Made by a program: the position numbers and the translations under genes. Below the pieces are notes generated by a model. It worked only from the letters and a program-made list of their open reading frames with translations, searched no databases and was not told the origin of the DNA. 64,000 nucleotides of DNA, taken from positions 551,501 to 615,500 of the forward strand of contig NZ_JABWGV010000003.1 of NCBI RefSeq assembly GCF_013370205.1, given 5' to 3'. Source of the DNA: Qipengyuania atrilutea. GTDB taxonomy: Bacteria > Pseudomonadota > Alphaproteobacteria > Sphingomonadales > Sphingomonadaceae. Of the stretch, positions 1 to 8,727 are shown piece by piece (the stretch's first letter is position 1; each line of letters starts with the position of its first letter).

Positions 1-315
1 CATCTCTCGCCGCCGCGCTTCGGCGGGAACGTCCTTGGGCACGCCGTGAGCGCTGAACACGACCGGGGCATCGTCGGGCACCTCGTCCAGTTCCTCGACG
101 AACACCGCGCCTTTCTCGCGAAGCTGGTCCACGACATATTTGTTATGCACGATCTCGTGCCGGACATAGACGGGCGCACCGTACTTCTGAAGCGCACGCT
201 CCACGATCTCGATCGCGCGGTCCACGCCGGCGCAAAAGCCGCGCGGCGCGGCGATCAACAAAGTGAGTCCGGGCTTCTGCTTTGCAGTCTTGTCTGTCTT
301 AAAGGGGGCATTCAT
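1..315 (-). CDS. ispH: 4-hydroxy-3-methylbut-2-enyl diphosphate reductase (IspH/LytB), N-terminal part
   Basis: IspH carries out the last step of the MEP isoprenoid pathway, reducing HMBPP to IPP and DMAPP with a [4Fe-4S] cluster in the cytoplasm. The first 105 codons are visible; the gene runs off the left edge. It starts at the ATG whose complement is at 313-315. The diagnostic segment [17 protein letters not shown] holds the first cluster cysteine, followed by the conserved VHNKYVV and FSAHGV stretches. The full family length is about 310-340 residues, so roughly two thirds lie outside. It is divergent from the lipoprotein gene at 425, with a gap of about 110 bases that must hold both promoters. 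The assignment is firm; completeness beyond the edge cannot be judged. Confidence 0.95.
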   Translation of the reverse strand, partial: MNAPFKTDKTAKQKPGLTLLIAAPRGFCAGVDRAIEIVERALQKYGAPVYVRHEIVHNKYVVDQLREKGAVFVEELDEVPDDAPVVFSAHGVPKDVPAEARRREM

Positions 316-424
316 ATCCGTGCCTCTAGCGCTTTGGCGAGGCGCCCGCTAGGGCGCGGTCGCGACAATATAGGAAACCCGCGGTCCAAGCTGAAGGGGC
401 CGTGCTGACAAGGACACCGCTTCG

Positions 425-1102
425 ATGACATCCGCCCGTAGCAAACGGCCCGCTTCCACCGTCAAACGCATGGGTCTGGCCGCGCTCGGTCTGGCGGCAC
501 TGGCAGGCTGCTCGCGCGAAGGCGATCTGGTGGTCGATCAGGGTGTCGGCATCTCCGCGGTGCGCAGTGCGTGCCCGGCGGTCGGTATTCCGAATCACAC
601 CGGCGACATTACCCTGTTTCGCGACGAGAACAGGCGGACAGCCGACGGGATCGACGTGACCGCGGTGATGACCAATGTCCGCACCCAGTGCAACGAGGCC
701 GAGGGCCGCGTCTATGCTACCGCCGATTTCGATGTGCTGGCGCGGCGCACCGACACGCGCGGCGCGCGGCAAGTGACACTGCCCTATTTCTCGACCGTGC
801 TGCGCGGCGGAACCGCTGTGGTCAGCAAGCGTGTCGGCAACGTCACGATCAATTTCGCCGACGGACAGGAGCGGGCGCAGGCGAGTGCTTCCGCTGCGGC
901 CTATGTCGACCGCGCCGAGGCGACCCTGCCCGAAGACGTGCGTGAGCGGATCACCCGCAAGCGCGAAGCGGGCGATCCCGATGCCGCGCTCGATCCGCTG
1001 GCCGATCCGGAGGTTCGCGCCGCTGTCGCCCGCGCGACCTTCGAACTGCTCGTCGGCTTCCAGCTGACCGAGCAGCAGCTCGCCTATAACGCTACGCGCT
1101 AA
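425..1102 (+). CDS. Predicted lipoprotein, 225 aa
   Basis: The protein has a basic start, a hydrophobic run and a lipobox LAGC near residue 29, so it is probably a lipid-anchored periplasmic protein. The mature part has no motif I can tie to a named family. It shows two cysteines (in SACPAVG and TQCNE) that could form a disulfide, a beta-rich middle, and an Arg/Glu-rich helical C-terminus. The ATG at 425 sits directly before the signal sequence. The gene lies 70 bases ahead of argS on the same strand and is divergent from ispH. Proteins of this look occur near argS in sphingomonads as far as I recall, but that is memory and not a search. Function unknown. Confidence 0.75.
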   Translation: MTSARSKRPASTVKRMGLAALGLAALAGCSREGDLVVDQGVGISAVRSACPAVGIPNHTGDITLFRDENRRTADGIDVTAVMTNVRTQCNEAEGRVYATADFDVLARRTDTRGARQVTLPYFSTVLRGGTAVVSKRVGNVTINFADGQERAQASASAAAYVDRAEATLPEDVRERITRKREAGDPDAALDPLADPEVRAAVARATFELLVGFQLTEQQLAYNATR

Positions 1103-1172
1103 AGCGGGCCGGTTCCGCGGCAAGTCGCGGCGGCCCTTGCGATTTTCCGTGCAACGGCTAGTCGCGCTGGTC

Positions 1173-2921
1173 ATGTCCGACACGCACACGCTTCACGCCG
1201 ATTTTGCCCAGCGCATCGACGCCGTCCTCGACGCGCTGGAGATGGAAGGCAGCCTGCCGCCCAATACCGCGCGCAGCGGCGTGACCGTCGAACCGCCGCG
1301 CGATCCCGCGCACGGCGATCTCGCTACGAACGCGGCGATGGTGCTGGCGAAACCCGCAAAGACGAACCCGCGGGAGCTGGCCGGAAAAATCGTCGAGAAG
1401 CTCGAAGCCGATCCGCTCGTAACCTCGGCCGAGATTGCCGGACCCGGCTTCATCAACCTGCGGCTTGACCCGATCGCCTGGACCGAAGAGCTGCGGCTGA
1501 TGGCGAAGCTTGGCGCACAATACGGCCGCTCGGACATGGGTGCGGGCAAGCGGGTCAATATCGAGTACGTCTCTGCCAATCCGACCGGCCCGATGCACAT
1601 GGGTCACTGCCGCGGTGCGGTCGTGGGCGATGCTCTCGCCGGATTGCTCGAATTTACCGGGCATAGCGTGAAGCGCGAATATTATGTCAATGATGCCGGT
1701 GGGCAGGTCGATACGCTCGCCCGCAGCGCGCATCTGCGTTACCTCGAGGCGCTGGGAGAAGATATCGGCGCGATACCGGAGGGCCTTTATCCCGGCGATT
1801 ATCTGAAGCCGGTGGGCGAATATCTCGCGCAGGAACTCGGCGATAAATACAAGGGCGCGCCCGAAGAGGAATGGCTCGCGATCTTCCGCGCCGAAGCGGT
1901 CGAGCAGATGATGGAACGCATCAGGGCCGACCTTGCGATGCTCGGCATCCACCACGACGAGTTCGCTTCCGAAGCGGCGCTACAGGCTGCCGAGAAGCCT
2001 GCGGCGGCGGAAGCATGGCTGCGCGAACACGGCTTCGTCTACGACGGCGTGCTCGAAGCGCCCAAGGGCAAGGCGCCGCTCGAGGATTGGGAGCCGGTCG
2101 AACTGCCGCTGTTCCGCTCGACGCAGTTCGGCGACGATCAGGATCGGCCGATCAGGAAGTCGGACGGCAAATGGACCTATTTCGGCGCCGATCTCGCCTA
2201 TCACATGCAGAAGGCGGAGGACGCCGACGCGCTGATCGACATCTGGGGCGCTGACCACGCGGGTACCGTCAAGCGGATCAAGGCCGCCGTCGCCGCTCTG
2301 TCGGAAGGTCAGGGCGAAGCGATCCCCTTCGACGTGAAGCTGGTGCAGATGGTCCAGCTCATGCGGGCGGGCGAGCCGGTGAAGATGTCGAAGCGCTCGG
2401 GAAATTTCGTGACGATTGCGGACATGGTGGAAGAGGTCGGCAAGGACGTCGTGCGCTTCACCATGCTCACGCGCAAACCCGAAGCGCAGATGGAATTCGA
2501 TTTTGCCAAGGTGGTCGAGGCCAGCCGCGAGAACCCGGTGTTCTACGTGCAATATGCGCACGCACGCATATCCTCGACCCTGCGCAAGGGCGCGGAGGCG
2601 GGCTTCGCTCCTTCTTCGGACAATCTCGATTTGCTGGGCGAAGCGGACCATGCGCTGATCCGGCAGACCGCGCAGTTCCCCCGCGTGGTGGAAGCGGCGG
2701 CGCAGGCCCGCGAGCCGCACCGGATCGCGTTCTATCTTTACGATCTGGCAGGCGCATTCCACAGCTTCTGGAATGCGGGCAACGACGATCCTTCGCTGAG
2801 GATCGTCCAGCCGGATAACGGAGATCTGACCGAGGCAAGGCTGTTCCTCGCTTCGCAGGTCGCACAGGTCATTCGCAACGGTCTTTCCATTCTGGGGGTG
2901 GAAGCGGTGGAGGAAATGTGA
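1173..2921 (+). CDS. argS: Arginyl-tRNA synthetase
   Basis: A cytoplasmic class I aminoacyl-tRNA synthetase that charges tRNA-Arg with arginine at the cost of ATP. At 582 residues it has the normal length. The HIGH-type signature reads HMGH in ANPTGPMHMGHCRG, and the KMSKS loop is seen as KMSKRSG. The N-terminal Arg-S additive domain and the C-terminal anticodon-binding (DALR) helices are present. I chose the ATG at 1173, which gives the usual N-terminus MSDTHTLHADF. The reading frame stays open upstream to 1137, but those 12 codons look non-native. The stop overlaps the start of the next gene (TGATG), showing translational coupling with the SPOR protein. Confidence 0.96.
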   Translation: MSDTHTLHADFAQRIDAVLDALEMEGSLPPNTARSGVTVEPPRDPAHGDLATNAAMVLAKPAKTNPRELAGKIVEKLEADPLVTSAEIAGPGFINLRLDPIAWTEELRLMAKLGAQYGRSDMGAGKRVNIEYVSANPTGPMHMGHCRGAVVGDALAGLLEFTGHSVKREYYVNDAGGQVDTLARSAHLRYLEALGEDIGAIPEGLYPGDYLKPVGEYLAQELGDKYKGAPEEEWLAIFRAEAVEQMMERIRADLAMLGIHHDEFASEAALQAAEKPAAAEAWLREHGFVYDGVLEAPKGKAPLEDWEPVELPLFRSTQFGDDQDRPIRKSDGKWTYFGADLAYHMQKAEDADALIDIWGADHAGTVKRIKAAVAALSEGQGEAIPFDVKLVQMVQLMRAGEPVKMSKRSGNFVTIADMVEEVGKDVVRFTMLTRKPEAQMEFDFAKVVEASRENPVFYVQYAHARISSTLRKGAEAGFAPSSDNLDLLGEADHALIRQTAQFPRVVEAAAQAREPHRIAFYLYDLAGAFHSFWNAGNDDPSLRIVQPDNGDLTEARLFLASQVAQVIRNGLSILGVEAVEEM

Positions 2922-3682
2922 TGGTGATGGGGCACGACGAACGCGAAGGCGCAGGCACCTGGGAAGATACCGCGGGTAGCGCGGCTTGGAGCGACGAGGA
3001 CAACGAAGAGCTGACCTTCGCGCAGGACGAAGAGCGTCTGCCGTGGCTCGAGTCAGGCGACGAGGACGAGACCGCATCCGGCATCGATGCCGGACGCGTC
3101 GCGATGATCGCCCTCATGGCCTTGGCAGCCCTCGCGGTTATCGTCGGCGGAGTCTGGTGGATCACGAACCGCACGGTAACCGGCGGCGAAGCGCCGCAGG
3201 GCAGCATCATCGCCGCGCCGGAAGAACCGTACAAGAGCCGGCCCGACAATCCCGGCGGCAAGGAATTCGAAGGCACCGGCGACACGAGCTTCGCGGTGGG
3301 TGAGGGCGAAACGCGCGAAGGGCGCCTCGCCGAAACCTCCGAACCCGAAACGCCGGCCGCTTCGCCGACACCGCGCGAGACCGAAGCCGCTCCGTCGATC
3401 GCGGCGGTATCCTCGGACGATGCGGAAGAAGTCGCGCAGGCGAACGAAGGCGTGGGCGTTCAGGTCGGGGCATACTCCAATACCTCGGATGCGGAAGCCG
3501 GCTGGCGCACGCTGACGCGGCAGACCGAAGTGCTTAACGGGGTGCGGCACCGGGTCGTGCGCGGGCGCGCCGACATCGGCATCGTCTACCGTTTGCAGGC
3601 GATCGCTTCCGACCGCGCCGCGGCGGACCGGCTATGTGCCGATTTGAGGGCCGACGGGCTCGCCTGCCAGGTAAAACCCTGA
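2921..3682 (+). CDS. SPOR-domain inner-membrane protein, 253 aa
   Basis: A single-span membrane protein with an acidic cytoplasmic N-terminus of about 55 residues, one transmembrane helix (around MIALMALAALAVIVGG, residues 60-80), a low-complexity Pro/Glu/Ala linker and a C-terminal SPOR domain of about 75 residues starting near GVQVGAYSNTSDAEAGW. SPOR domains bind denuded septal peptidoglycan, so a role in division or septal wall remodelling is likely; this is a family-level inference. The start is either the GTG at 2918 or the ATG at 2921; I prefer the ATG because it gives the TGATG coupling with argS. It is followed by nagZ, a peptidoglycan recycling enzyme, which fits the wall context. 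Confidence 0.85.
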   Translation: MVMGHDEREGAGTWEDTAGSAAWSDEDNEELTFAQDEERLPWLESGDEDETASGIDAGRVAMIALMALAALAVIVGGVWWITNRTVTGGEAPQGSIIAAPEEPYKSRPDNPGGKEFEGTGDTSFAVGEGETREGRLAETSEPETPAASPTPRETEAAPSIAAVSSDDAEEVAQANEGVGVQVGAYSNTSDAEAGWRTLTRQTEVLNGVRHRVVRGRADIGIVYRLQAIASDRAAADRLCADLRADGLACQVKP

Positions 3683-3770
3683 CGCGGCGGTCCTCAGAGG
3701 CGCGTTAATTTCCACAAAGCGCGTCGCGGCTTTCTTGCCAAGCCCGCGGAAACTTGCGACTTTGCGGGCC

Positions 3771-4796
3771 ATGACACCTGCCATTTTTGGAATTGCCGGA
3801 GCCGAACTGACGGCCCAAGAGCGCGACTTCTTTCGCGAGGCCGATCCGGCAGGTTACATCCTGTTCGGGCGCAACTGCGTGAACCGGGCACAGATGCGCA
3901 CGTTGACCGATGCGCTGCGCAATATTCACGGGCGCGACGCGCTGTATATCTGCATCGACCAGGAGGGGGGACGGGTCGCGCGGATGCGTCCGCCCGAATG
4001 GCCAGAGTTTCCCGCCGGGGCGCGTTTTACTGCGCTTTACCAAGAGGCTCCGGCAAGCGCGATCCAGGCAGCGCGGCTTAATGCCGAGGCGATGGGGCGT
4101 GAACTCGCGGCGGTCGGGATCACCGCCGATTGCCACCCGCCGCTCGATATTCCCGTGCCCGGCGCACATGACGTAATCGGCGACCGTGCGCTCGGCACTG
4201 ATCCGCTGCAGGTCGCTGCGATCGGGCGCGGCATTCTCGACGGGTTCGCCAAGGCCGGGATCGCTGGCTGCATCAAGCACATGCCGGGCCACGGGCGCAG
4301 CACGGTCGATACGCACAAGGACTTGCCCACCGTCACTGCGACGGCGGAGGAACTGGAACGCGACATCGGGCCGTTCCGTTCGCTCAATCACGCGCCCGCA
4401 GGAATGACCGGGCACCTGATCTTTACGGCATGGGATGCGGACAATCCCGCCACGCTGTCCAACACCGTCATCGAAGAGATCATTCGCGGCACGATCGGCT
4501 TCGACGGGCTTCTCATGACCGATGACATAGACATGCAGGCCCTGTCGGGTACGATTCCCGAGCGTTCGGCTAAGGCGATCGAGGCAGGCTGCGACCTCGT
4601 GCTCAACTGCTGGGCGAAGATGGACGACATGCAGGGCATCGCGAACGACCTGCCTGCGCTGCCGAAGAAAGGGCACGAGCGACTGGAACGCGCGCTCGCC
4701 ATTACGCGCCTGACGCCAGCTGACGAAGTAGAAGCGGCGGAAACCTTGCTGGCGGAGCGCGACGCGCTGTTCGCCGCGGCCGGTCTTGCCGCATGA
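3771..4796 (+). CDS. nagZ: Beta-N-acetylhexosaminidase NagZ (GH3)
   Basis: NagZ removes GlcNAc from GlcNAc-anhydromuropeptides in the cytoplasm during peptidoglycan recycling. The 341-residue length is typical. The NagZ signature is intact as KHMPGHGRSTVDTHKDLP, containing the catalytic His of the flexible loop, and the nucleophile Asp lies in LLMTDDIDM. The ATG at 3771 is chosen because the protein then begins MTPAIFGIAG as NagZ homologues do; the frame is open upstream only through a TTG at 3735. The stop overlaps the scpA start by four bases (ATGA). NagZ activity often influences AmpC induction, but no ampR/ampC is visible here. It also serves as an intact in-window control for the degenerate GH3 protein at 62062. 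Confidence 0.95.
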   Translation: MTPAIFGIAGAELTAQERDFFREADPAGYILFGRNCVNRAQMRTLTDALRNIHGRDALYICIDQEGGRVARMRPPEWPEFPAGARFTALYQEAPASAIQAARLNAEAMGRELAAVGITADCHPPLDIPVPGAHDVIGDRALGTDPLQVAAIGRGILDGFAKAGIAGCIKHMPGHGRSTVDTHKDLPTVTATAEELERDIGPFRSLNHAPAGMTGHLIFTAWDADNPATLSNTVIEEIIRGTIGFDGLLMTDDIDMQALSGTIPERSAKAIEAGCDLVLNCWAKMDDMQGIANDLPALPKKGHERLERALAITRLTPADEVEAAETLLAERDALFAAAGLAA

Positions 4797-5605
4797 ACGA
4801 GGGCGACCTTCTTACGAAGGTCGATGCGGCAAGCGAGGCTGCGGGCGTCTGGAATTTCGAGGACGATGCGCCCGCGCCGTCCGATGACGCCCTCTATCTC
4901 GAACTCGACGGGTGGGAAGGGCCGCTCGACCTGCTGCTCGACTTGGCGCGGCGGCAGAAGGTCGATTTGCGTTCGATCTCGATCCTCGCTCTCGCGAACC
5001 AGTATCTCGATTACATCGAGCGTGCCGAGGCGCTGAAGCTCGAACTTGCCGCCGATTACCTCGTCATGGCGGCGTGGCTGGCGTTTCTCAAATCCTCGCT
5101 ACTGCTGCCGAAGGACGAACAGGAAGAACCGAGCGCGGAGGAACTGGCCCTGCGCCTGCAACTTCGCCTGCAGCGCCTCGGCGCGATGCGCGAAGCGGCC
5201 GCGCGGCTGATGGCGCGTGACCGGATCGGACGCGACGTGTTTCTGCGCGGTTCGCCGGAAGGGCTGAGGACCGATCGCCGGATAAAATGGCGCTGCGACA
5301 ATTTTGCGCTCATGCAGGCCTACGGGCGGGTCAAGGCGCGCACGGCGCCCGCTGTGCACTTGGTGCGCGAGCGGCCGGTAATGACGCTGGAAAGCGCGCT
5401 GGAGCGCGTTTCGGCCATGCTCGACGTCACGCTTGACTGGGTCCGCATCGAGGAGTTCCTGCCGCCGGACGCCGAACCTCGTTTGCGTAAATCGGCGCTC
5501 GCGTCGAGCTTCGTCGCTGCGCTGGAGCTTGCACGCCGCGGCAAGGCCGAGTTGGCACAAGACGGCGCCTTCGCCGCGCTCCGGCTCCGCCGGATCCGCG
5601 GATGA
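4793..5605 (+). CDS. scpA: Segregation and condensation protein A
   Basis: ScpA is the kleisin subunit of the SMC-ScpA-ScpB condensin that compacts and segregates the chromosome. It has 270 residues. The N-terminal kleisin helix region is recognisable by LDGWEGPLDLLLDLARRQKVDL, which the family uses to contact the SMC neck (shown here only as a signature). It overlaps nagZ upstream and scpB downstream by four bases each (ATGA), so the three are translationally coupled. A 25-residue acidic extension precedes the family core, which is common in alphaproteobacteria. No SMC gene lies in the window. Confidence 0.95.
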   Translation: MNEGDLLTKVDAASEAAGVWNFEDDAPAPSDDALYLELDGWEGPLDLLLDLARRQKVDLRSISILALANQYLDYIERAEALKLELAADYLVMAAWLAFLKSSLLLPKDEQEEPSAEELALRLQLRLQRLGAMREAAARLMARDRIGRDVFLRGSPEGLRTDRRIKWRCDNFALMQAYGRVKARTAPAVHLVRERPVMTLESALERVSAMLDVTLDWVRIEEFLPPDAEPRLRKSALASSFVAALELARRGKAELAQDGAFAALRLRRIRG

Positions 5606-6216
5606 GCGAAGACTTGGCCGACTTCGTCCGCGCGGTCGAGGCGAGCGTCTTTGCCTCGGAAGAACCGCTTACGGTGGATCAGCTCGCTACCCATCTCGGA
5701 GGGGCGGAGAAGGGGCGCGTGCGCGATGCGCTGCGCGAATTGTCTGGAAATTACCACGGGCGGGGCGTGCATCTCGTGGAGCGGGGCGGGCGCTGGCATT
5801 TCCAGACCGCGCCAGATTTGGCGCATCTTCTCCGCCGCGAGCAGGAGCAGGTCCGCAGCCTGAGCCGGGCGGCAACGGAAGTGTTGGCGATCGTTGCCTA
5901 TCACGAGCCGGTCAGCCGCGCGGAGATCGAAGCGATCCGGGGAGTGCAGACCGCGAAGGGCACGCTCGACGTATTGCTCGAAGCGGAATGGCTGAAGATC
6001 GCGGGCCGCCGTGAAGTGCCCGGCCGCCCGGTCATCTACGCCACCACGCCGCAATTCCTCGAACATTTCGGTCTGTCTTCGCGCAAGGACTTACCGGGGA
6101 TAGAAGAATTGCGCGCGACCGGCTTGCTCGATCCGGTGGACGAGGCCTTCGAAGCGCTCATGGAAACCCGCGAAACCGGGGACGAGGACGAAAGCGAAGA
6201 AGCCGGTACGCAATAG
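5602..6216 (+). CDS. scpB: Segregation and condensation protein B
   Basis: ScpB is the winged-helix accessory subunit of the SMC condensin; it forms dimers and stabilises ScpA binding to SMC. The 204-residue product has two winged-helix domains, the second marked by ATEVLAIVAYHEPVSRAEIE and the RGV segment that follows it. The C-terminal tail is acidic and probably disordered. It overlaps scpA by four bases. The next gene, tatA, begins about 70 bases later, so scpB probably ends the coupled nagZ-scpAB unit, while co-transcription into tatABC remains possible because I see no terminator. Confidence 0.95.
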   Translation: MSEDLADFVRAVEASVFASEEPLTVDQLATHLGGAEKGRVRDALRELSGNYHGRGVHLVERGGRWHFQTAPDLAHLLRREQEQVRSLSRAATEVLAIVAYHEPVSRAEIEAIRGVQTAKGTLDVLLEAEWLKIAGRREVPGRPVIYATTPQFLEHFGLSSRKDLPGIEELRATGLLDPVDEAFEALMETRETGDEDESEEAGTQ

Positions 6217-6286
6217 CGCACGGCACTGGCGTATCGCTGCGCGGACGCCTATATTGACGCCTCACACGAAACAAAAGGTCTGTTCC

Positions 6287-6532
6287 ATGTCGCTCGGCCC
6301 CTGGCAGCTTATCATTATCGCCCTCGTCATCCTCGTCCTGTTCGGGCGCGGGCGCATATCCGAGATGATGGGCGATTTCGGCAAAGGCATCAAAAGCTTC
6401 AAGCAAGGCATGAACGAGGAAGACAGCGCGCATTCCAGCGAGCCGGCCAAGCGAATCGAAGGGCCGGCGCACGACGCCAAGCCCGCAGGCTCGACCCTTC
6501 CCGAAGACGAGAAGATCGACGCGAAGAAATAA
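6287..6532 (+). CDS. tatA: Sec-independent translocase subunit TatA
   Basis: TatA is the small membrane protein that oligomerises to form the passage through which folded proteins with twin-arginine signals cross the inner membrane. The 81-residue product has one N-terminal helix (MSLGPWQLIIIALVILVLF), the hinge FGRGRI, and an amphipathic helix with FGKGIKSFKQG, all diagnostic. The ATG at 6287 is used; the upstream in-frame TTG at 6254 would add residues unlike any TatA. The charged C-terminal tail is variable, as usual. It starts the tatA-tatB-tatC run, with spacings of 30 and 8 bases. Confidence 0.95.
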   Translation: MSLGPWQLIIIALVILVLFGRGRISEMMGDFGKGIKSFKQGMNEEDSAHSSEPAKRIEGPAHDAKPAGSTLPEDEKIDAKK

Positions 6533-6562
6533 GCGCGGCCATAGCGGGGCGCGCAGCCGACC

Positions 6563-6967
6563 ATGTTCGACATCGGTGCTTTCGAACTCCTCATTATCGT
6601 GATCGTCGCCATTCTGGTGATCGGTCCGAAAGACATGCCCGCTGCCCTGAGGCAGGCCGGGCGCTGGATCGGCAAGGCCCGCCGGATGTCCGCGCATTTC
6701 CGCAGCGGGATCGACGCGATGATCCGCGAAGCCGAGATCGAGGACATGGAAAAGCAGTGGAAGGCCAGGAATGCAGAGATCATGGCCAAATATCCCGACG
6801 GCGAAATGATGCCTAAACCGATCGAGGACGACGCTGCCGGAGAAAAATCCGGGGCCGAAGCGAGGCTTGCTCCGCCCGAGAAGGAGGCCGATCGCAAGGC
6901 CGCAAAAGTTCGGCCTGTCTCGGGCGACGATAAAGCCAAAACCGATACGCCGCGGACCGGCGAATAG
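6563..6967 (+). CDS. tatB: Sec-independent translocase subunit TatB
   Basis: TatB partners TatC in the twin-arginine signal receptor complex. The 134-residue protein begins MFDIGAFELLIIVIVAILVIGPKD, with the conserved Glu in the transmembrane helix and the GP hinge typical of TatB, followed by an amphipathic helix (ALRQAGRWIGKARR) and an acidic, probably disordered tail. It lies between tatA and tatC on the same strand. TatA and TatB are homologous, but the long C-terminal region and the MFDIG opening identify this as TatB. Confidence 0.93.
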   Translation: MFDIGAFELLIIVIVAILVIGPKDMPAALRQAGRWIGKARRMSAHFRSGIDAMIREAEIEDMEKQWKARNAEIMAKYPDGEMMPKPIEDDAAGEKSGAEARLAPPEKEADRKAAKVRPVSGDDKAKTDTPRTGE

Positions 6968-6975
6968 CGTTACGG

Positions 6976-7797
6976 ATGGCGTTCAAGATCAACGATATTG
7001 ACGAGACGCAGGCGCCGCTGCTCGATCACCTGATCGAATTGCGCGGCCGGCTGATGCGGTGCCTGATCGCGCTGACGATCGCGTTCGGCGTCTGCCTGTA
7101 TTTTGCCGACGACATCCTCGGGTTCCTGCTGCAACCGCTGGAGGCTGCTTTTCCTGAAGGGGAAAGCCGACTCATCTACACCAAGCTTTACGAAGTGTTT
7201 TTTGTGGAGCTCAAGGTCGCCTTGTTCGCGGGCTTCTGTATCAGCTTTCCGATCATCGCGAACCAGCTCTGGGCTTTTGTCGCGCCGGGACTGTACGCGA
7301 AAGAGAAGCGCGCATTTCTGCCGTTTCTGGTCGCGACGCCGGTGCTGTTCGCAAGCGGGGCTGCGCTTGCCTATTTCGTGGTGATGCCCACCGCATTCCG
7401 CTGGTTCCTCGGCTTCCAAGGCCAGGCGGGCGGCGTCGATATCGAAGCTCTGCCTGCGGCCGGCGACTACCTGTCGCTCGTCATGCAGTTCATTTTGGCG
7501 TTCGGCATCAGCTTTCTGCTGCCGGTGCTGCTTCTGCTGCTCAACCGCGCCGGAATTGTCAGCCGCGCCCAGCTTGCCGGTGCGCGGCGCTACGTGATCG
7601 TTGCGGTGGTAGCGATCGCAGCGATCGTCACCCCTCCCGATCCAGGCTCGCAGCTGATCCTCGCCATACCGCTATGGCTACTGTTCGAAGGATCGCTTGT
7701 CATCATGCGCTTCACTGAGGCGAAAGCGCTTGAAGAAAGCGCAGAACCGGTAAGCAGCGCGGCTGACGCTGACACCACCGAAAACGAAAGCCGCTAA
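6976..7797 (+). CDS. tatC: Sec-independent translocase subunit TatC
   Basis: TatC is the six-helix membrane protein that recognises twin-arginine signal peptides. The 273 residues fit. The N-terminus carries the conserved LLDHLIELRGRLMR, the first periplasmic loop contains KLYEVFFVELKVALFAGF, and later the SFLLPVLLLLLNRAGIV and ITPPDPGSQLI-type segment (here IVTPPDPGSQLI) matches the family. The C-terminal 25 residues are Ala/Glu-rich. The start is 8 bases after tatB, so the two are cotranscribed. The nearest terminator hairpin (7845-7874) points the other way but might also stop this operon because its stem is nearly symmetrical. Confidence 0.95.
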   Translation: MAFKINDIDETQAPLLDHLIELRGRLMRCLIALTIAFGVCLYFADDILGFLLQPLEAAFPEGESRLIYTKLYEVFFVELKVALFAGFCISFPIIANQLWAFVAPGLYAKEKRAFLPFLVATPVLFASGAALAYFVVMPTAFRWFLGFQGQAGGVDIEALPAAGDYLSLVMQFILAFGISFLLPVLLLLLNRAGIVSRAQLAGARRYVIVAVVAIAAIVTPPDPGSQLILAIPLWLLFEGSLVIMRFTEAKALEESAEPVSSAADADTTENESR

Positions 7798-7844
7798 GAG
7801 CTTCTTTTACGGCTCTTGGAGAAAACCGCGTTTCGTCCGCTCAA

Positions 7845-7874
7845 TAAAAAACGGGGCCCCGAAGGACCCCGTTT
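7845..7874 (-). terminator. Rho-independent terminator of the small exported protein gene
   Basis: On the minus strand a stem AAACGGGGTCC pairs with GGGCCCCGTTT around a TTCG tetraloop and is followed by a run of T residues (7845-7850). This is a classic intrinsic terminator 25 bases after the stop of the minus-strand gene ending at 7899. The stem is almost symmetric, but a T-tract is only present in the leftward direction, so any bidirectional action toward tatC would be weaker. Confidence 0.85.
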
Positions 7875-7898
7875 CACGATTTCTCGTAAGATAAACGC

Positions 7899-8120
7899 TT
7901 ATGCGCTGATCGGAAGATCGTCGTCATTGTCATCGACTGCGATGATGATGCCGCCAACAACGGCAGCAGCTGCTAGCAGAGCGATGATCAGGCTGGAACC
8001 AGCCAGTTCGGATTCACCTTCAACCGGAGCCGATGCCCGATCGAAATTGGCCTGTGCGATTGCCGGGGCAGTCACAAGGCCGAGGGCTGCAGTAGCTGCA
8101 GCGAGATTACGGAACTTCAT
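7899..8120 (-). CDS. Small exported membrane-anchored protein, 73 aa (paralogue of 8308-8520)
   Basis: The product has an N-terminal signal peptide with probable cleavage after AIA (residue 22), a short mature segment FDRASAPVEGESELAGSS, one hydrophobic helix of about 20 residues (IIALLAAAAVVGGIIIAV) and an acidic C-terminus ending DDNDDDLPISA. A good Shine-Dalgarno AGGAG lies ahead of the ATG at 8120. It resembles the next gene on the same strand in the DRASAP motif, in the helix and in the acidic tail ending SA. No function is known to me. An acidic tail after the last helix is unlike PEP-CTERM-type sorting tags, which end in basic residues. It has its own terminator. Confidence 0.8.
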   Translation of the reverse strand: MKFRNLAAATAALGLVTAPAIAQANFDRASAPVEGESELAGSSLIIALLAAAAVVGGIIIAVDDNDDDLPISA

Positions 8121-8307
8121 GGATAACTCCTAAAAACCACGTGGTGAAACTCAGATCCCCCTGAATTTCGATTGTCTGTTAAGTTACTCAAATCGCCATT
8201 GCAAGGTAATTGAACGTTTCGAATTGAGCGACTTAACCCTTCTTTGCACCGATTTTTGTTGCAACGCACAACGCGTCTTACGAAAGTCGGCCCCTTGCAA
8301 GACTTAT

Positions 8308-8520
8308 CTAGGCGCTGACCGGTTCGTCGTCGTCTTCCGACAACAATACGATACTAGCGGCCACCGCCGCGATACCAGCCAAGAAAAACAGGTTCGACTC
8401 TCCCGAAAGCCCGTTTTCCCTTTCGATTGGCGCAGAAGCGCGGTCGAGCGATTCTTTCGCGGCGATCGGTGTCGCAATCATGCCGGCTGCCACCAGCGTT
8501 CCGATCAATTTGCGCTTCAT
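8308..8520 (-). CDS. Small exported membrane-anchored protein, 70 aa (paralogue of 7899-8120)
   Basis: A signal peptide (MKRKLIGTLVAAGMIATPIAA) is followed by SLDRASAPIERENGLSGES, a hydrophobic helix (FFLAGIAAVAASIVLL) and an acidic tail ending DDDEPVSA. Layout and motifs match the gene at 7899, giving an ancient tandem duplication since overall identity is low outside the motifs. Two ATGs are possible, 8526 and 8520; I prefer 8520 because the GGGGAA sequence is then about 8 bases upstream, whereas it would be only 2 bases from 8526. The 187-base gap to the neighbour suggests separate promoters. Function unknown. Confidence 0.75.
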   Translation of the reverse strand: MKRKLIGTLVAAGMIATPIAAKESLDRASAPIERENGLSGESNLFFLAGIAAVAASIVLLSEDDDEPVSA

Positions 8521-8727
8521 TCCCATTTCCCCAGTAAGAACAATTCAGTAACTACATATACAGCGGCGCGGCACAAGACCAGACGGATAGACTTGGCGCC
8601 ACCCATTACCCCGAATGCTTTCGAAAAGGTTAATTCTTAGTCGTTGTCCACCGCTATTCGGATCAACGCCGTTATTTATCGGACAAAGCGCGAATTAGCG
8701 TTTGAGTGGCATTGTTGCACCTTCGCA

